From Chryseobacterium sp. Leaf404 (GTDB lineage Bacteria > Bacteroidota > Bacteroidia > Flavobacteriales > Weeksellaceae), in NCBI RefSeq assembly GCF_001424145.1, contig NZ_LMQM01000017.1:11487-75486 (forward strand): a DNA stretch of 64,000 nucleotides. Reading direction: 5' to 3'. The position numbers were made by a program, and so were the translations under genes. This document shows positions 25,668 through 35,281 of this stretch, piece after piece (the stretch's first letter is position 1; the number at the start of each line of letters is the position of its first letter). The notes under the pieces are model-generated. The model saw only the letters and a list, made by a program, of their open reading frames with translations. It made no database searches and was not told the origin of the DNA.

Positions 25668-26969
25668 TTAAATTAATTCTCCATAAAGATCAAATTCTTC
25701 AGCGGAAGTAATTTTAACATTGGCAAAATCTCCGATTGAAATGTAGGTGTTTTCTGCGGAAACCAAAACGGTGTTATCAACATCCGGAGAGTCATATTCT
25801 GTTCTTCCGATGAAATAATTTCCTTCTTTTCGGTCAAAAACACATTTGAAAGTCATCCCAATTTTTTCCTGATTTTTCTCCCACGAGATCTGGGACTGAA
25901 CTTCCATAATTTCCTCTACCCTTGCCTCTTTTACTTCCTGCGGAACATCATCTTCCAAAACATAAGCTCCTGTATTTTCTTCGTGAGAATAAGTGAAACA
26001 TCCCAAACGGTCAAATTTCTGCTCACGAACCCAGGATTTCAATTCCTGGAAACGCTCTTCGGTTTCGCCGGGATACCCTACAATAAGAGTAGTTCTGATG
26101 GCCATATCCGGAACTTTCTCTCTGAATTTATCTAAAAGTGCATTTGTTTTTTCGTGTGTAGTTCCTCTTTTCATAGACTTAAGCAAGTCTGAATTGATGT
26201 GCTGTAGCGGAATATCAATGTAATTACAAACTTTAGGTTCTTCTCTGATGATATCCAAAACATCTTCCGGGAAACCGCTTGGGAAGGCGTAATGAAGTCT
26301 GATCCACTCGATTCCCTCTACTTTTACGAGCTCTTTTAAAAGTTCGCCGAGAGCTCTCTTTTTATAAATATCTAAGCCGTAATAAGTCAGATCCTGTGCG
26401 ATAAGAATGATTTCTTTTGTTCCTTTTTTAGCCAGTTTTGCAGCTTCAAGAACCAGTTTTTCAATCGGTGTGGAAACGTGACCGCCTCTCATCAAAGGAA
26501 TTGCACAAAACGAACAAGGTCTGTCGCAACCTTCTGAAATTTTTAGGTAAGCGTAATGTTTTGGCGTCGTAGTTAATCTTTCACCTACCAACTCGTGCTT
26601 GTAATCTGCACCAAGATGCTTCAACAAAATCGGAAGATCTCTGGTACCGAAATACTGGTCAACATCAGGAATTTCTTTTATTAAATCCGGTTTATATCTT
26701 TCTGAAAGACAACCTGTAACGAAAACTTTTTCTACTTCGCCACGGTTTTTAGCCTCCACATATTCTAAAATCGTGTTGATAGATTCTTCTTTGGCATTAT
26801 CAATAAAACCACAGGTGTTGATTACCACAATGTCTCCACGGTCTTCGTGCACCACTTCTTTTCCGTTTGCTTTCAGCTGGCTCATCAGCACCTCAGAATC
26901 ATATACATTCTTGGAACACCCGAGAGTGACTACATTGATTTTTTTCTTGCCTGTTGATTTTGTACGCAT
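25668..26969 (-). CDS. rimO: Ribosomal protein S12 methylthiotransferase
   Basis: This radical-SAM enzyme adds a methylthio group to an Asp of ribosomal protein S12. It has an N-terminal UPF0004 domain (INVVTLGCSKNVYDSE, VVINTCGFIDNAKEES, VTGCLSERY), the cluster motif CDRPCSFCAIP and a C-terminal TRAM domain (about the last 65 residues). The open frame extends 66 bases further upstream, but that part contains the promoter (-7 box at 26989-26996). The ATG at 26969, MRTKSTGKKK, is the real start and gives 433 residues. Confidence 0.94.
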   Translation of the reverse strand: MRTKSTGKKKINVVTLGCSKNVYDSEVLMSQLKANGKEVVHEDRGDIVVINTCGFIDNAKEESINTILEYVEAKNRGEVEKVFVTGCLSERYKPDLIKEIPDVDQYFGTRDLPILLKHLGADYKHELVGERLTTTPKHYAYLKISEGCDRPCSFCAIPLMRGGHVSTPIEKLVLEAAKLAKKGTKEIILIAQDLTYYGLDIYKKRALGELLKELVKVEGIEWIRLHYAFPSGFPEDVLDIIREEPKVCNYIDIPLQHINSDLLKSMKRGTTHEKTNALLDKFREKVPDMAIRTTLIVGYPGETEERFQELKSWVREQKFDRLGCFTYSHEENTGAYVLEDDVPQEVKEARVEEIMEVQSQISWEKNQEKIGMTFKCVFDRKEGNYFIGRTEYDSPDVDNTVLVSAENTYISIGDFANVKITSAEEFDLYGELI

Positions 26970-26988
26970 CTTTCTATTTTTCAGGGTG

Positions 26989-26996
26989 CAAAGATA
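26989..26996 (-). promoter_or_regulatory. -7 box of rimO
   Basis: On the minus strand this reads TATCTTTG, followed by CACC. It decides the rimO start at 26969 and leaves a leader of about 12 nt. Confidence 0.75.
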
Positions 26997-27075
26997 CAAA
27001 ATTATAAAAAGCATGAGCCATAAAAAGAAAACCACCTTAAAAAGATGGTTTTGAGTATTTTATTACAAAATAAAT

Positions 27076-27621
27076 CTAATAATTTTTTTCGCCAAATAAC
27101 GGTGCAGTTTTATCTTTATCAGAAAGTACAGCTTCAGCGGGAGAAATTTTCCAGTCGATATTCAATTCGGGATCATCAAATTTTACGGCTCCTTCAGATT
27201 CTTTATTGTAAAAATTATCACATTTGTATGAGAAAACTGCTGTTTCGCTCAGAACAGAAAAACCGTGCCCAAAACCTCTCGGAACGTACAACTGCAGTTT
27301 ATTTTCCGCTGTAAGTTCAATCCCAAACCATTTTCCAAACGTTGGAGAGTCTTCTCTTAAATCTACTGCCACATCCCAAACTTTACCTTCAAGACACGAA
27401 ACTAACTTTGCCTGTGCATACTCCCCTTTCTGCAGGTGCAGACCCCGCAAAACACCATAACAAGATTTTGAAATATTGTCCTGCACAAAATGGCCGTTCA
27501 TCCCGGTAAGTTCTTCGAATTTTGTTTCGTTGTATTTTTCAAAAAAATAACCGCGGTCATCTTCAAATACTGTTGGTTCGATAATGTAGCAATCCTTAAG
27601 TGGAGTTTCTTTTATTTTCAT
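27076..27621 (-). CDS. rfbC: dTDP-4-dehydrorhamnose 3,5-epimerase
   Basis: It makes dTDP-4-keto-L-rhamnose, a precursor for rhamnose-type sugars in surface polysaccharide. The 181-residue cupin shows VFEDDRGYFFEKYN, VQDNISKSCYGVLRGLHLQKGEYAQAKLVSC (with the catalytic His), WDVAVDLREDSPTFGKW and VPRGFGHGFSVLSE. It is the last gene of the exopolysaccharide cluster, 9 bases after a sugar transferase. rfbA, rfbB and rfbD are not in the window. Confidence 0.94.
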   Translation of the reverse strand: MKIKETPLKDCYIIEPTVFEDDRGYFFEKYNETKFEELTGMNGHFVQDNISKSCYGVLRGLHLQKGEYAQAKLVSCLEGKVWDVAVDLREDSPTFGKWFGIELTAENKLQLYVPRGFGHGFSVLSETAVFSYKCDNFYNKESEGAVKFDDPELNIDWKISPAEAVLSDKDKTAPLFGEKNY

Positions 27622-27630
27622 TGCGCAAAT

Positions 27631-28575
27631 TTAGTGGCTGTTTAAACTGAATACAACCTTTATTGTTTTAAAAAAGATTAAAAAATCAAGTTTCAGATTA
27701 TAATTTTTTATGTAGTAGAGATCATACTCCAGTTTTTTAAGATTTTCCCGTGGGGTGGCTTTTGGCAGATGTACTTGTGCCCATCCGCTTATTCCAGGTT
27801 TTATGAGGTGTCTCAAATCAAAATAGGCATTGTTTTTTATAGATTCTGCTACAAATTTTGTTCTTTCAGGTCTTGGCCCTATGAGGCTCATAGAACCGTT
27901 GAGCACATTAAAAAGCTGCGGAAGCTCGTCGATTTTTGTTTTTCTGAGGAATTTTCCCACTTTCAGAAGACGGTGATCATTTTTGGTAGTGAATGTACCG
28001 TCATGAACTTTGGTCATTGTTCTCAGTTTAAAAATCTTAAACGGAACAGAATTTTTACCTACCCGAACCTGTGAAAAGAATACATTTCCCGGTGAAGTTG
28101 AAAATATAAGCAGGGCACCAAAGGCGATAAGTGGAAGCGTTACAGGAAGTAAAAGGAGACTTACAATGATATCAAAAACACGTTTGAAAAAGATATCTTC
28201 TTCATCCAAACCTATGGTGAATACATTATCTGCGAGATATTCGTTTGTAGAGAATTTAACTAAAGGAATTCTTTTGCTTACTACTTCATAAAAATTTTGT
28301 GCATCGTATATTTTCACTCCTTTTATTCTGGATTCAATGATTTCATTGGTCACCTTTTCGGAGATATGATTAACGTTGGTGGTATCAATAATCACATTTT
28401 TTATTTTTAGTTTAACGATGTAATCTGAAATGCTTCTCGTTTCTGTTTCAGTATCAAAAAAAATCACCTTATTATCCTTCAGAAAGTCTGTTTCTTTCAA
28501 GATTTTGTAAGAAATATCGCTGACGTTTACAATAAGATATCTTTTAGGAAAGTTGGTTAACTTAGAAACTTTCAT
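27631..28575 (-). CDS. Initiating sugar-phosphate transferase (WcaJ/PglC family)
   Basis: The 314-residue protein has an N-terminal nucleotide-binding-like region (about 1-110), one transmembrane hairpin (IIVSLLLLPVTLPLIAFGALLIF, about 138-160), then the bacterial sugar transferase core: FFSQVRVGKNSVPFKIFKLRTM, LRKTKIDELPQLFNVLNGSMSLIGPRPERTKF, KPGISGWAQVH. Such enzymes put the first sugar-phosphate on undecaprenyl phosphate. The cluster holds a second member at 36529. The start overlaps the upstream gene by four bases (ATGA). Confidence 0.9.
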   Translation of the reverse strand: MKVSKLTNFPKRYLIVNVSDISYKILKETDFLKDNKVIFFDTETETRSISDYIVKLKIKNVIIDTTNVNHISEKVTNEIIESRIKGVKIYDAQNFYEVVSKRIPLVKFSTNEYLADNVFTIGLDEEDIFFKRVFDIIVSLLLLPVTLPLIAFGALLIFSTSPGNVFFSQVRVGKNSVPFKIFKLRTMTKVHDGTFTTKNDHRLLKVGKFLRKTKIDELPQLFNVLNGSMSLIGPRPERTKFVAESIKNNAYFDLRHLIKPGISGWAQVHLPKATPRENLKKLEYDLYYIKNYNLKLDFLIFFKTIKVVFSLNSH

Positions 28576-29633
28576 TTTTTTGCTATAACAGAATACAATT
28601 CTCTATATTTATTATACATTACCTCCAGATGGAAACGGTCTTCATATAACTTTCTTGACTGAACTGCAAATTTGTTATAAATATTTTGATTATTCAGCAT
28701 AAAAGTAATGGTTTTTTGCATTTTGTGCAAATCATTATTGTCTACAAGTGCACCATTGCCATCAATCAGTTCAGAAATTCCGCCTACGTCTGAGGCAATC
28801 ACAGGTTTTGAAAGGCACAAAGCCTCGATGAGAGACATCGGAAGTCCCTCATAATTAGAAAACAACACCGCAATATCTGCATTTCTATAATATCTGAAAG
28901 CATCTTTTTTCTCACCTAAAAGAATTACATTCCCGGGAATATTTTTTTCCTCTGTCTTATTTCCAATCCACACAAAAAGTATATTCTGGCCTGCCATATT
29001 CTTAGCCAAACTGCAAAAAACATCAAACCTTTTGGGTGGTGCAAGTCTTGAAATACTTAAGACAATTTTTGTATTTTCATTTTGCCTCAAATCTGAAAAC
29101 AAATCTTCTTCAGAATTGAAATCTTGCTGAGCAAAATCTTTGATTCCGTTCTGAATAACCTGTACATTTTCTGTAATACCCTCTTTTTTGAGGTTTTCCA
29201 CATCATATCTGCTCACGCCAACAATGGCTCTACATCTCGACTTCAGTAACTTTTCCAGAGGAAGAAACTTTCGGTACCGAAGTCTCACAGAATCGAAACC
29301 GTGAATGGTATAAATAATTTTTGAAGCAGGAAAAATGAGCCGTCCTAAAATCCCGATTTTCGATGAATGAAGATGAATTACATCTGGTATAAACTTTTTG
29401 TAAATCGAATAAAGTTCCTTTAAAACAATGAAATCGGCTAAACCTAAGGAATGTTTTAAACTTTTAATTTTAATTTGATAAACTTTCTCATTAAGCACGT
29501 CCCACATTTCGCCATTTTCGGAAGACGCTACAAAAACCTCATCGCCATCCTGCACAGATCTCTCGGCGAGGTTGATGACTACTGACTGTGCACCGCCCAG
29601 TTCGGCTAAAGTGATGACGTGGAGGATCTTCAT
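28572..29633 (-). CDS. Glycosyltransferase family 4 (GT-B)
   Basis: The 353 residues start with KILHVITLAELGGAQSVVINLAE, the nucleotide-sugar glycosyltransferase N-domain, and continue to a Glycos_transf_1 C-domain with VLSISRLAPPKRFDVF, YRNADIAVLFSNYEGLPMSLIEALCLSKPVIASDVGGISELI, including the family E-x7-E region. Probably adds a sugar to the lipid-linked repeat unit in the cytosol. Donor and acceptor cannot be told. Both ends overlap their neighbours by ATGA. Confidence 0.9.
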   Translation of the reverse strand: MKILHVITLAELGGAQSVVINLAERSVQDGDEVFVASSENGEMWDVLNEKVYQIKIKSLKHSLGLADFIVLKELYSIYKKFIPDVIHLHSSKIGILGRLIFPASKIIYTIHGFDSVRLRYRKFLPLEKLLKSRCRAIVGVSRYDVENLKKEGITENVQVIQNGIKDFAQQDFNSEEDLFSDLRQNENTKIVLSISRLAPPKRFDVFCSLAKNMAGQNILFVWIGNKTEEKNIPGNVILLGEKKDAFRYYRNADIAVLFSNYEGLPMSLIEALCLSKPVIASDVGGISELIDGNGALVDNNDLHKMQKTITFMLNNQNIYNKFAVQSRKLYEDRFHLEVMYNKYRELYSVIAKK

Positions 29634-30751
29634 TCAGAAATTAATTTGACATTTTGCAGACTTTTTATCTTGTTTTCAAAATCGTTTTTCTGTTTTGAAT
29701 CTTCAATTAAAATTCCAGAAAATTCTATGTGAATACTGTGTTTATTCGTTGTAAACCAGTACGGCGTCTGATTTTCCTGCCATTTTGCATTCTTAATTCT
29801 GATCGTGCCGTGAGCGTCATGAGGTAGACCGTCGGTATTGAGTGAGGTAAGTAAACCGTGCTTTGAACCTTCATCTGTATGGTTTTCTATCAGGATATCA
29901 ACAGTTTTGTAATCTGAGGCCTGCTGTCTGTTAAATTCATTCAGATTAATGGCAATACCGGAAACCTGATTGTGGAAGGTATAAATATTTTTCAATGAGA
30001 TATTATTGAGTACATCTTTTTCCCAGCTCGGTTCAATATCGACTCCACACTGTGGATCGTGCCCGTATGTATTTGAAATGAGAATATTTTTCAAGACAAC
30101 ATTTTTTGCTGAAGTTACAGAAATCCCGTTTCGCCTTGCCTTGTTAATCCAACCACTTTCTACAACTACATTTTCAGAAAAACCACCATCTTCCGAACCT
30201 ATAAAAATCCCGTCACCAAATGTATCTGAAATCTTGCTGTTGATAATCTTTACATTTTTTGAATTAAGAACACATATTCCGGCAGACCATTGCCCTGTCT
30301 GAGTTTTAGTTTTAGAATATCTGTTTCCTGTGATTACTGCGTTTATAATCTCTACATTTTGAGCATTATAAATTTTCAATACATCAGAAAATCTTCCATC
30401 TGCAAATCCCACCGACTGTATAACAGAATTATTTCTGAAAATAATTTTTTTATCTGATCCTATTTTTAAACCTTTAGAATTGATCAAAATTTTAAAATCA
30501 GGAAGTACAATTACTCTGTTGGCATCAATAATTTTCTGAATAAAAGCTGTATGATCTTTTAAATTTCTGAATTTCTTATCAGCAGGAAAAAGGTTTTTAG
30601 TATTGCTGATATTTGGATCTGATTTTTTTAAATATTTACCTACCAGCGAAGCAGGAACATTTTTTACAGCAAAAACCTGAGCATTTATTGGTAGACTAAA
30701 CAGGATTAATCCTGTAAAGAAAATGAGTTTTTGAGCACGTTTATTCATCAT
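29630..30751 (-). CDS. Exported right-handed beta-helix protein
   Basis: The 373 residues begin with a signal peptide (LIFFTGLILFSLPINAQVFA). The body reads as pectate-lyase-type beta-helix coils: NAQNVEIINAVITGNRYS, NSKNVKIINSKISDTFGDGIFIGSEDG, NGISVTSAKNVVLKNILISN, HDPQCGVDIEPSW. In polysaccharide clusters such proteins are often lyases or epimerases that trim or modify the polymer in the periplasm. No catalytic set is clear enough to name one. The overlap with the preceding GT2 gene is 11 bases. Confidence 0.86.
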   Translation of the reverse strand: MMNKRAQKLIFFTGLILFSLPINAQVFAVKNVPASLVGKYLKKSDPNISNTKNLFPADKKFRNLKDHTAFIQKIIDANRVIVLPDFKILINSKGLKIGSDKKIIFRNNSVIQSVGFADGRFSDVLKIYNAQNVEIINAVITGNRYSKTKTQTGQWSAGICVLNSKNVKIINSKISDTFGDGIFIGSEDGGFSENVVVESGWINKARRNGISVTSAKNVVLKNILISNTYGHDPQCGVDIEPSWEKDVLNNISLKNIYTFHNQVSGIAINLNEFNRQQASDYKTVDILIENHTDEGSKHGLLTSLNTDGLPHDAHGTIRIKNAKWQENQTPYWFTTNKHSIHIEFSGILIEDSKQKNDFENKIKSLQNVKLISE

Positions 30752-31565
30752 CGCCTATAAATTTGGTGAAATGTTGTTTTTCGATTTTCACCTTGTTTCT
30801 GTTGGAAATTAAGATGTGTTCTTTTCCGAAAAGGTAAGAGATGAGAAATACAAAGCTAATGGCGATATAGCGAAAGCAGAATTTGAGATATTCAGCAGAA
30901 GTATAATTCTTTTTCAGCAGATAAAATATGCCCGGAAATCCCTGAAAATACTTTACATAATATTTGTCTCCTATTTCTCTGTAAAACAGCAGCGGCTCGC
31001 CCATGGTTCTGAAGACACAGTGACCGCTGGTACGCATCCAGAGATCAGAATCATCTACTCTCACTGCATTTTTATCGTAAGGATAAGCCCTGAACCACGA
31101 TGTTTTTGCCATAACTGTAGGATGCATGACAGGAAAATTTTCACCTAAAAAACCGTCTGATTTGTCGAATCTCTTTCCTACTACGCAGTCATCTTCATCT
31201 ATGGAATACAGATTGGTACTGAGAACATCAATCTCCGGATGTGCTGCAAATACATTAATTTGTTTTTCAAGTCTTTTAGGATGCATGATATCATCATTAT
31301 CCATTCTGGCAAGATATTCTGTGGTGACGTCCTGAGCAATTCTGTTGAGACGTGTTGCCAAACCAAGGTTCTGGCCGTCTGCAAAAATTTTAACTCTTGG
31401 ATCGGCGGTATATTTTTCAGCAATTTTTATTGAAGAATCCTTAGATCCATCGTCTACAATCCACAATTCGAAATCCTGGAAGGTCTGGGAAAGCACAGAA
31501 ACAATGGCTTGCTCAAGATATTTTTCTGCATTATAAACGGGGATTGCAACGGTTACCTTTGCCAT
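30741..31565 (-). CDS. Glycosyltransferase family 2 (GT-A)
   Basis: The frame opens upstream at 31709, but the domain starts MAKVTVAIPVYNAEKYLEQAIVSVLSQTFQDFEL at the ATG 31565, which forms TAATG with the stop of the upstream gene. The product has about 274 residues, with the DDGS motif in IVDDGSKDSS and DxD-type LARMDNDDIMHPKRL. A C-terminal hydrophobic segment (FCFRYIAISFVFLISYLFG) may anchor it to the membrane. It adds a sugar to the growing polysaccharide repeat. Confidence 0.9.
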   Translation of the reverse strand: MAKVTVAIPVYNAEKYLEQAIVSVLSQTFQDFELWIVDDGSKDSSIKIAEKYTADPRVKIFADGQNLGLATRLNRIAQDVTTEYLARMDNDDIMHPKRLEKQINVFAAHPEIDVLSTNLYSIDEDDCVVGKRFDKSDGFLGENFPVMHPTVMAKTSWFRAYPYDKNAVRVDDSDLWMRTSGHCVFRTMGEPLLFYREIGDKYYVKYFQGFPGIFYLLKKNYTSAEYLKFCFRYIAISFVFLISYLFGKEHILISNRNKVKIEKQHFTKFIGDDE

Positions 31566-32677
31566 TATTTTGAACTGTAATACATTGAAAAAGTAACAAA
31601 TATAACAAATAGAAACCCGAGTGTCCCCATACTGTATCTGGCCGTTCTGTTGATACTGAAAAGTGGCGCCAGTAAAAACGGAATGGTTATCCAGGACATC
31701 ATTCCCCACCGGTCTGAAAACGGAATCTGAAACATCAGAAAAAACACGGCGCTCATCACCATATAATATTTCAGGAGAATCTCATAACTTTCATCCTCAT
31801 ATTTAAGGATTCTGGAATTTATAAAGGTAAAAATACCTAAAAATAACGTGTTAAAAATCGCGAACTGGGTTTTAAAACCCACTTCGTATCCCAGACCGTT
31901 TTCGTTATTGATATAGAAATCTGCCCGCTGGCTGTCTACCAAAAAAAAATAACTTAATAAAGAACCGAATGATAAAATGCTTCCGCCAACCGCAGAAATT
32001 ATTAATACAAGAAAATATAAGGCATAAAAATATACGGTTTTGAGCTTTTTTAAAAGAATGACAAGACCAAAAATCAACAGAACCATTACAGTGGTAATAT
32101 GAAATCCTACGGCAAAAACCATTGAAATAATCCACAGTTTATAATGAGAAGGATTCTTGAAATAGAGACTTACTGCCAAAAGGAAAAATGCCAGCGAAAC
32201 CCCTTGCCTTACAATGTTGATACCCAATTGCTCAAAAAAATAAAAGCTCACAAAGCTGAAAGAAACCAGAAAAATATTGAGATCTATTCTCCTGGAAAAA
32301 ATCAGAACCGAAGAAAAAATCAACCCGTTAAACAAAAGACTGAGTACCAGCAGAAAGATATGGTAATTGTCTGTAAACTGGCTGACGAGCGCAATCAGAA
32401 AATCAAACATAAACTGAAAACCGAAATCTATCCTGTCGTGAAACTCAAACTGAACCCTTACAATATCTGTATCTGCACCCACATCCAGATCCCGGAGACC
32501 GAAAAGGAATGCAGTTGCTGAAAAAAGAGCAAGTGCCAAAGCAGCAGAAATTGAATTGTAATGCTTTTTTTTGATATCAACATACATGGAGAAAATAATC
32601 GCCACAACAGCAAAAATCAGGTAAATGACGTAAAATTTCAGTTTAAATTCCTCCATCAGATTTAATGATAAAATCAT
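31565..32677 (-). CDS. EpsG-like polysaccharide polymerase
   Basis: This membrane protein has about 370 residues and at least nine hydrophobic segments (FYVIYLIFAVVAIIFSMYV at the start; IFLLVLSLLFNGLIFSSVLIF; VFAVGFHITTVMVLLIFGLVILL). FGLRDLDVGADTD and FEQLGINIVRQGVSLAF are typical of EpsG/Wzy-type polymerases that join lipid-linked repeats outside the inner membrane. The ATG at 32677 overlaps the upstream stop as TAATG, which I take as the start in preference to an upstream codon at 32695. Confidence 0.86.
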   Translation of the reverse strand: MILSLNLMEEFKLKFYVIYLIFAVVAIIFSMYVDIKKKHYNSISAALALALFSATAFLFGLRDLDVGADTDIVRVQFEFHDRIDFGFQFMFDFLIALVSQFTDNYHIFLLVLSLLFNGLIFSSVLIFSRRIDLNIFLVSFSFVSFYFFEQLGINIVRQGVSLAFFLLAVSLYFKNPSHYKLWIISMVFAVGFHITTVMVLLIFGLVILLKKLKTVYFYALYFLVLIISAVGGSILSFGSLLSYFFLVDSQRADFYINNENGLGYEVGFKTQFAIFNTLFLGIFTFINSRILKYEDESYEILLKYYMVMSAVFFLMFQIPFSDRWGMMSWITIPFLLAPLFSINRTARYSMGTLGFLFVIFVTFSMYYSSK

Positions 32678-35052
32678 TACGATTGTCTGAACCAAGATTT
32701 TATTTTTCCGAAAAAACCTTCATCCACATCCTGATTATATCCGTAACCTTTCTGATTTCCATATCCGAAATTCTGGGCTTTTACATCATTCAGGACTATA
32801 TTTACTTTGTTGAGTTTCTTCCCTGCGGCGGTATGGTCAGCATATTCGATATAGCTTTTTTCGGTTTTTTCTGAACGCATGATGTACAGTGTCATATCTG
32901 CAAGTTTTGCAATAACATAAGTATCTGTAACCGGCATCAATGGGGCAGAATCAATAATAATATAATCGTACAATTCTTTTGCTTTTTCAAGCAAAACTTT
33001 ATAACGGCCGTTGTCTAAAAGTTCAACAGGGTTTGGCGGAATAATCCCGGAATAAATAAAATCACAGTGTTCATTCATCTGGCTTGGATGAATAATCTCC
33101 CGAAGATCAGAGACAGTTCCGTAAAGAAACTCTGTAAGACCTTTAGCCGATTTCATTTCCGGTCTGTACCTCTGCAGCTGCGGATTTCTGATATCTGAAC
33201 CAATCAGTAAAACTTTTCTTTCTTTTTTAGCTAAACTTAAAGCCAAATTCATGGAAACCAAAGTTTTTCCTTCCCCTTTTACACTTGAAGTAATTAATAA
33301 CACATGATTTTTCTGGTCTAAAGGCAACTGAAGATTGATATTGGTAGCTAAAATTCTGAAAGACTCAGCCAAAGCAGAAACATCATTCTGCTGAATAAGA
33401 TTATTCTTCTGAGATTTAAGATGCGGAATTTCTGCAACCACAGGAAGTGATGTGTATTTTTCAACACTTTTCTTATCAGAAATCTTTGTATTAAAGAAAA
33501 GTCTCAGAAAAATAATTAAAAACGGAATACCGAAACCTAAAAATAAAGCCGCACCCAACGAAATCATTTTTTTGGGTGCAACAGGTTTCTTCTTTTTGTA
33601 GGCTACGTCTAAAACTCTTGCTTTATTAGAAGACATTGCAAGCATAATTGCCGTTTCTTCCCGCTTTTTCAGCAAAACAAGGTAAAGTTCTTCTTTAATC
33701 TGCTGTTGTCTTTCTATATTTCTGAAAATACGCTCCTGAGCAGGTACTTTCCTCATTCCTGTATTCGATTTGCCTTCCAAAGATGAAATACTGTTGATCA
33801 TCGACTGAATGCTGGATCTGTTTTTGTCAAGACTCTCTTTGATGGCGGTTCTCTGCTTACGGATTTCGTCGTTCAGCGTTTTCACCATCGGATGTTCTGA
33901 GGTCGAATTTTCCAGAAGTCTGTTTCTTTCGGTCACCAGTCTGTTGTAAGAAGCGATGTTGCCAGATGCCTCACCTTCTCCCTCACCACTGAGTTCATTA
34001 GTTGGCAGAATTTCACTGAAGCCTTTTTTATTGATGTAACCAGAATACATGTTATTGATTTCCAGCTGTGTATAAAGTTCCAGCTTTCTTTTTTCTGCTT
34101 CGGCATTGGTTTGAAGTTCGAGACCCGCCTGTGCGGGAATGTCTACAAGGTCATTGGCTGTTTTAAAATCCTGTTTTTGCTTTTCTACATCACCCAGTTC
34201 TCTTGAAATAAGATTCACGCGGTCATCAATAAATTGCTTGGTTTTTTCAGATTCTGTATTTTTTTCATCTATCGCTTCCAGATTGTACTGTACAACCAAA
34301 GTATTAAGAAGATCTTTGGCTTTTGCGATATTATTATGATTTACAGAAAGGTCGATTACCGTTGCGTCTTTATTACTCAGTTTTACTTTTACCAGCTCCT
34401 GCAGTTCATCTATCAAACTGATTTTATCTGTATAAGTAAAAAATAATTGATTGACATTGAGTTTTTTTACTAAAATGGGATTGAATGTCTCATTTTTCAG
34501 AAACATAATATTGGCGAAAGGAAGACTTACCGTTTTATTAAACTGTGTTTTTAAAGGAGATGAAAATTCCTCTGAATTCAGCGTGATTTCATTTCCTTTG
34601 ATGCTGATATCAATTCTCTTCTTTGGAAGTTCACCGAAAGGTTTTTCATTAATCACCTGAATTTTTATTGGTGATTCTGCTTTGTATAGTTCTACATTGT
34701 GAAAATCTCCTTCTACATAAATAGGACAGTGCAAAGGCAATTCGTCTACCAGTTGACTGAGAAGTTTTTTGGAAGCCAAAACTTCCATTTCATTTTCTAC
34801 CGTATTTGAGTTGAAACCTGTAAGACCAGCCAAACCTTCCATTCCGGGAATTGCGTCTGCCGGATTACCAGATTTTTTTGCATCTTTAATTAAAATTTTG
34901 GTAACAACTTCATATACAGGAGCTGTAGTTTTTATATAAAACAAAGCGAGCAAAATCATCAGCAAGATACTGATGGCAAACCAATACCATTTTCTTTTAT
35001 AAGGTTTTATAATTTCCTGTAGAGAGTCTTCTTTATTAAATTCAGTCTTCAA
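32677..35052 (-). CDS. Wzc-like tyrosine autokinase / chain-length regulator
   Basis: This 791-residue inner-membrane protein controls polysaccharide export and length. It has an N-terminal Wzz domain with TM1 (YWFAISILLMILLALFYI), a long coiled coil (about 250-440), TM2 (ISLGAALFLGFGIPFLIIFL, about 505) and a BY-kinase domain with Walker A SSVKGEGKTLVSM near 592, GSDIRNPQL and DYIIIDSAP. The C-terminus has a tyrosine-rich tail (GYGNQKGYGYNQ) for autophosphorylation. The Wza-type outer-membrane exporter usually paired with it is not in the window. Confidence 0.93.
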   Translation of the reverse strand: MKTEFNKEDSLQEIIKPYKRKWYWFAISILLMILLALFYIKTTAPVYEVVTKILIKDAKKSGNPADAIPGMEGLAGLTGFNSNTVENEMEVLASKKLLSQLVDELPLHCPIYVEGDFHNVELYKAESPIKIQVINEKPFGELPKKRIDISIKGNEITLNSEEFSSPLKTQFNKTVSLPFANIMFLKNETFNPILVKKLNVNQLFFTYTDKISLIDELQELVKVKLSNKDATVIDLSVNHNNIAKAKDLLNTLVVQYNLEAIDEKNTESEKTKQFIDDRVNLISRELGDVEKQKQDFKTANDLVDIPAQAGLELQTNAEAEKRKLELYTQLEINNMYSGYINKKGFSEILPTNELSGEGEGEASGNIASYNRLVTERNRLLENSTSEHPMVKTLNDEIRKQRTAIKESLDKNRSSIQSMINSISSLEGKSNTGMRKVPAQERIFRNIERQQQIKEELYLVLLKKREETAIMLAMSSNKARVLDVAYKKKKPVAPKKMISLGAALFLGFGIPFLIIFLRLFFNTKISDKKSVEKYTSLPVVAEIPHLKSQKNNLIQQNDVSALAESFRILATNINLQLPLDQKNHVLLITSSVKGEGKTLVSMNLALSLAKKERKVLLIGSDIRNPQLQRYRPEMKSAKGLTEFLYGTVSDLREIIHPSQMNEHCDFIYSGIIPPNPVELLDNGRYKVLLEKAKELYDYIIIDSAPLMPVTDTYVIAKLADMTLYIMRSEKTEKSYIEYADHTAAGKKLNKVNIVLNDVKAQNFGYGNQKGYGYNQDVDEGFFGKIKSWFRQS

Positions 35053-35281
35053 ATTTTTCCCCTTTTATTTTCGGTCAACGAATATAAAGATTTTGGGAGG
35101 AATATAAAAACAGATGGCTCATCAAATAATGAATTATTGCAAAAAACACGTTTATTATCAATACTTTAATAAAATATCCGCAAAAGAACAGCGTAAAGAT
35201 TTTATTTTTGTCTATTCAGATTACGAATATGAAACTTTGAACTGTCAAACTAAATTTAAAATAGGCATCTTACTGAAATAT
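35053..35281. other. Gap between wzc-like and wzx-like genes
   Basis: No gene or clear hairpin is seen in these 229 bp. Since all other neighbouring pairs in the cluster touch or overlap, this gap may hold an internal promoter, but I see no good TAnnTTTG box. Confidence 0.5.
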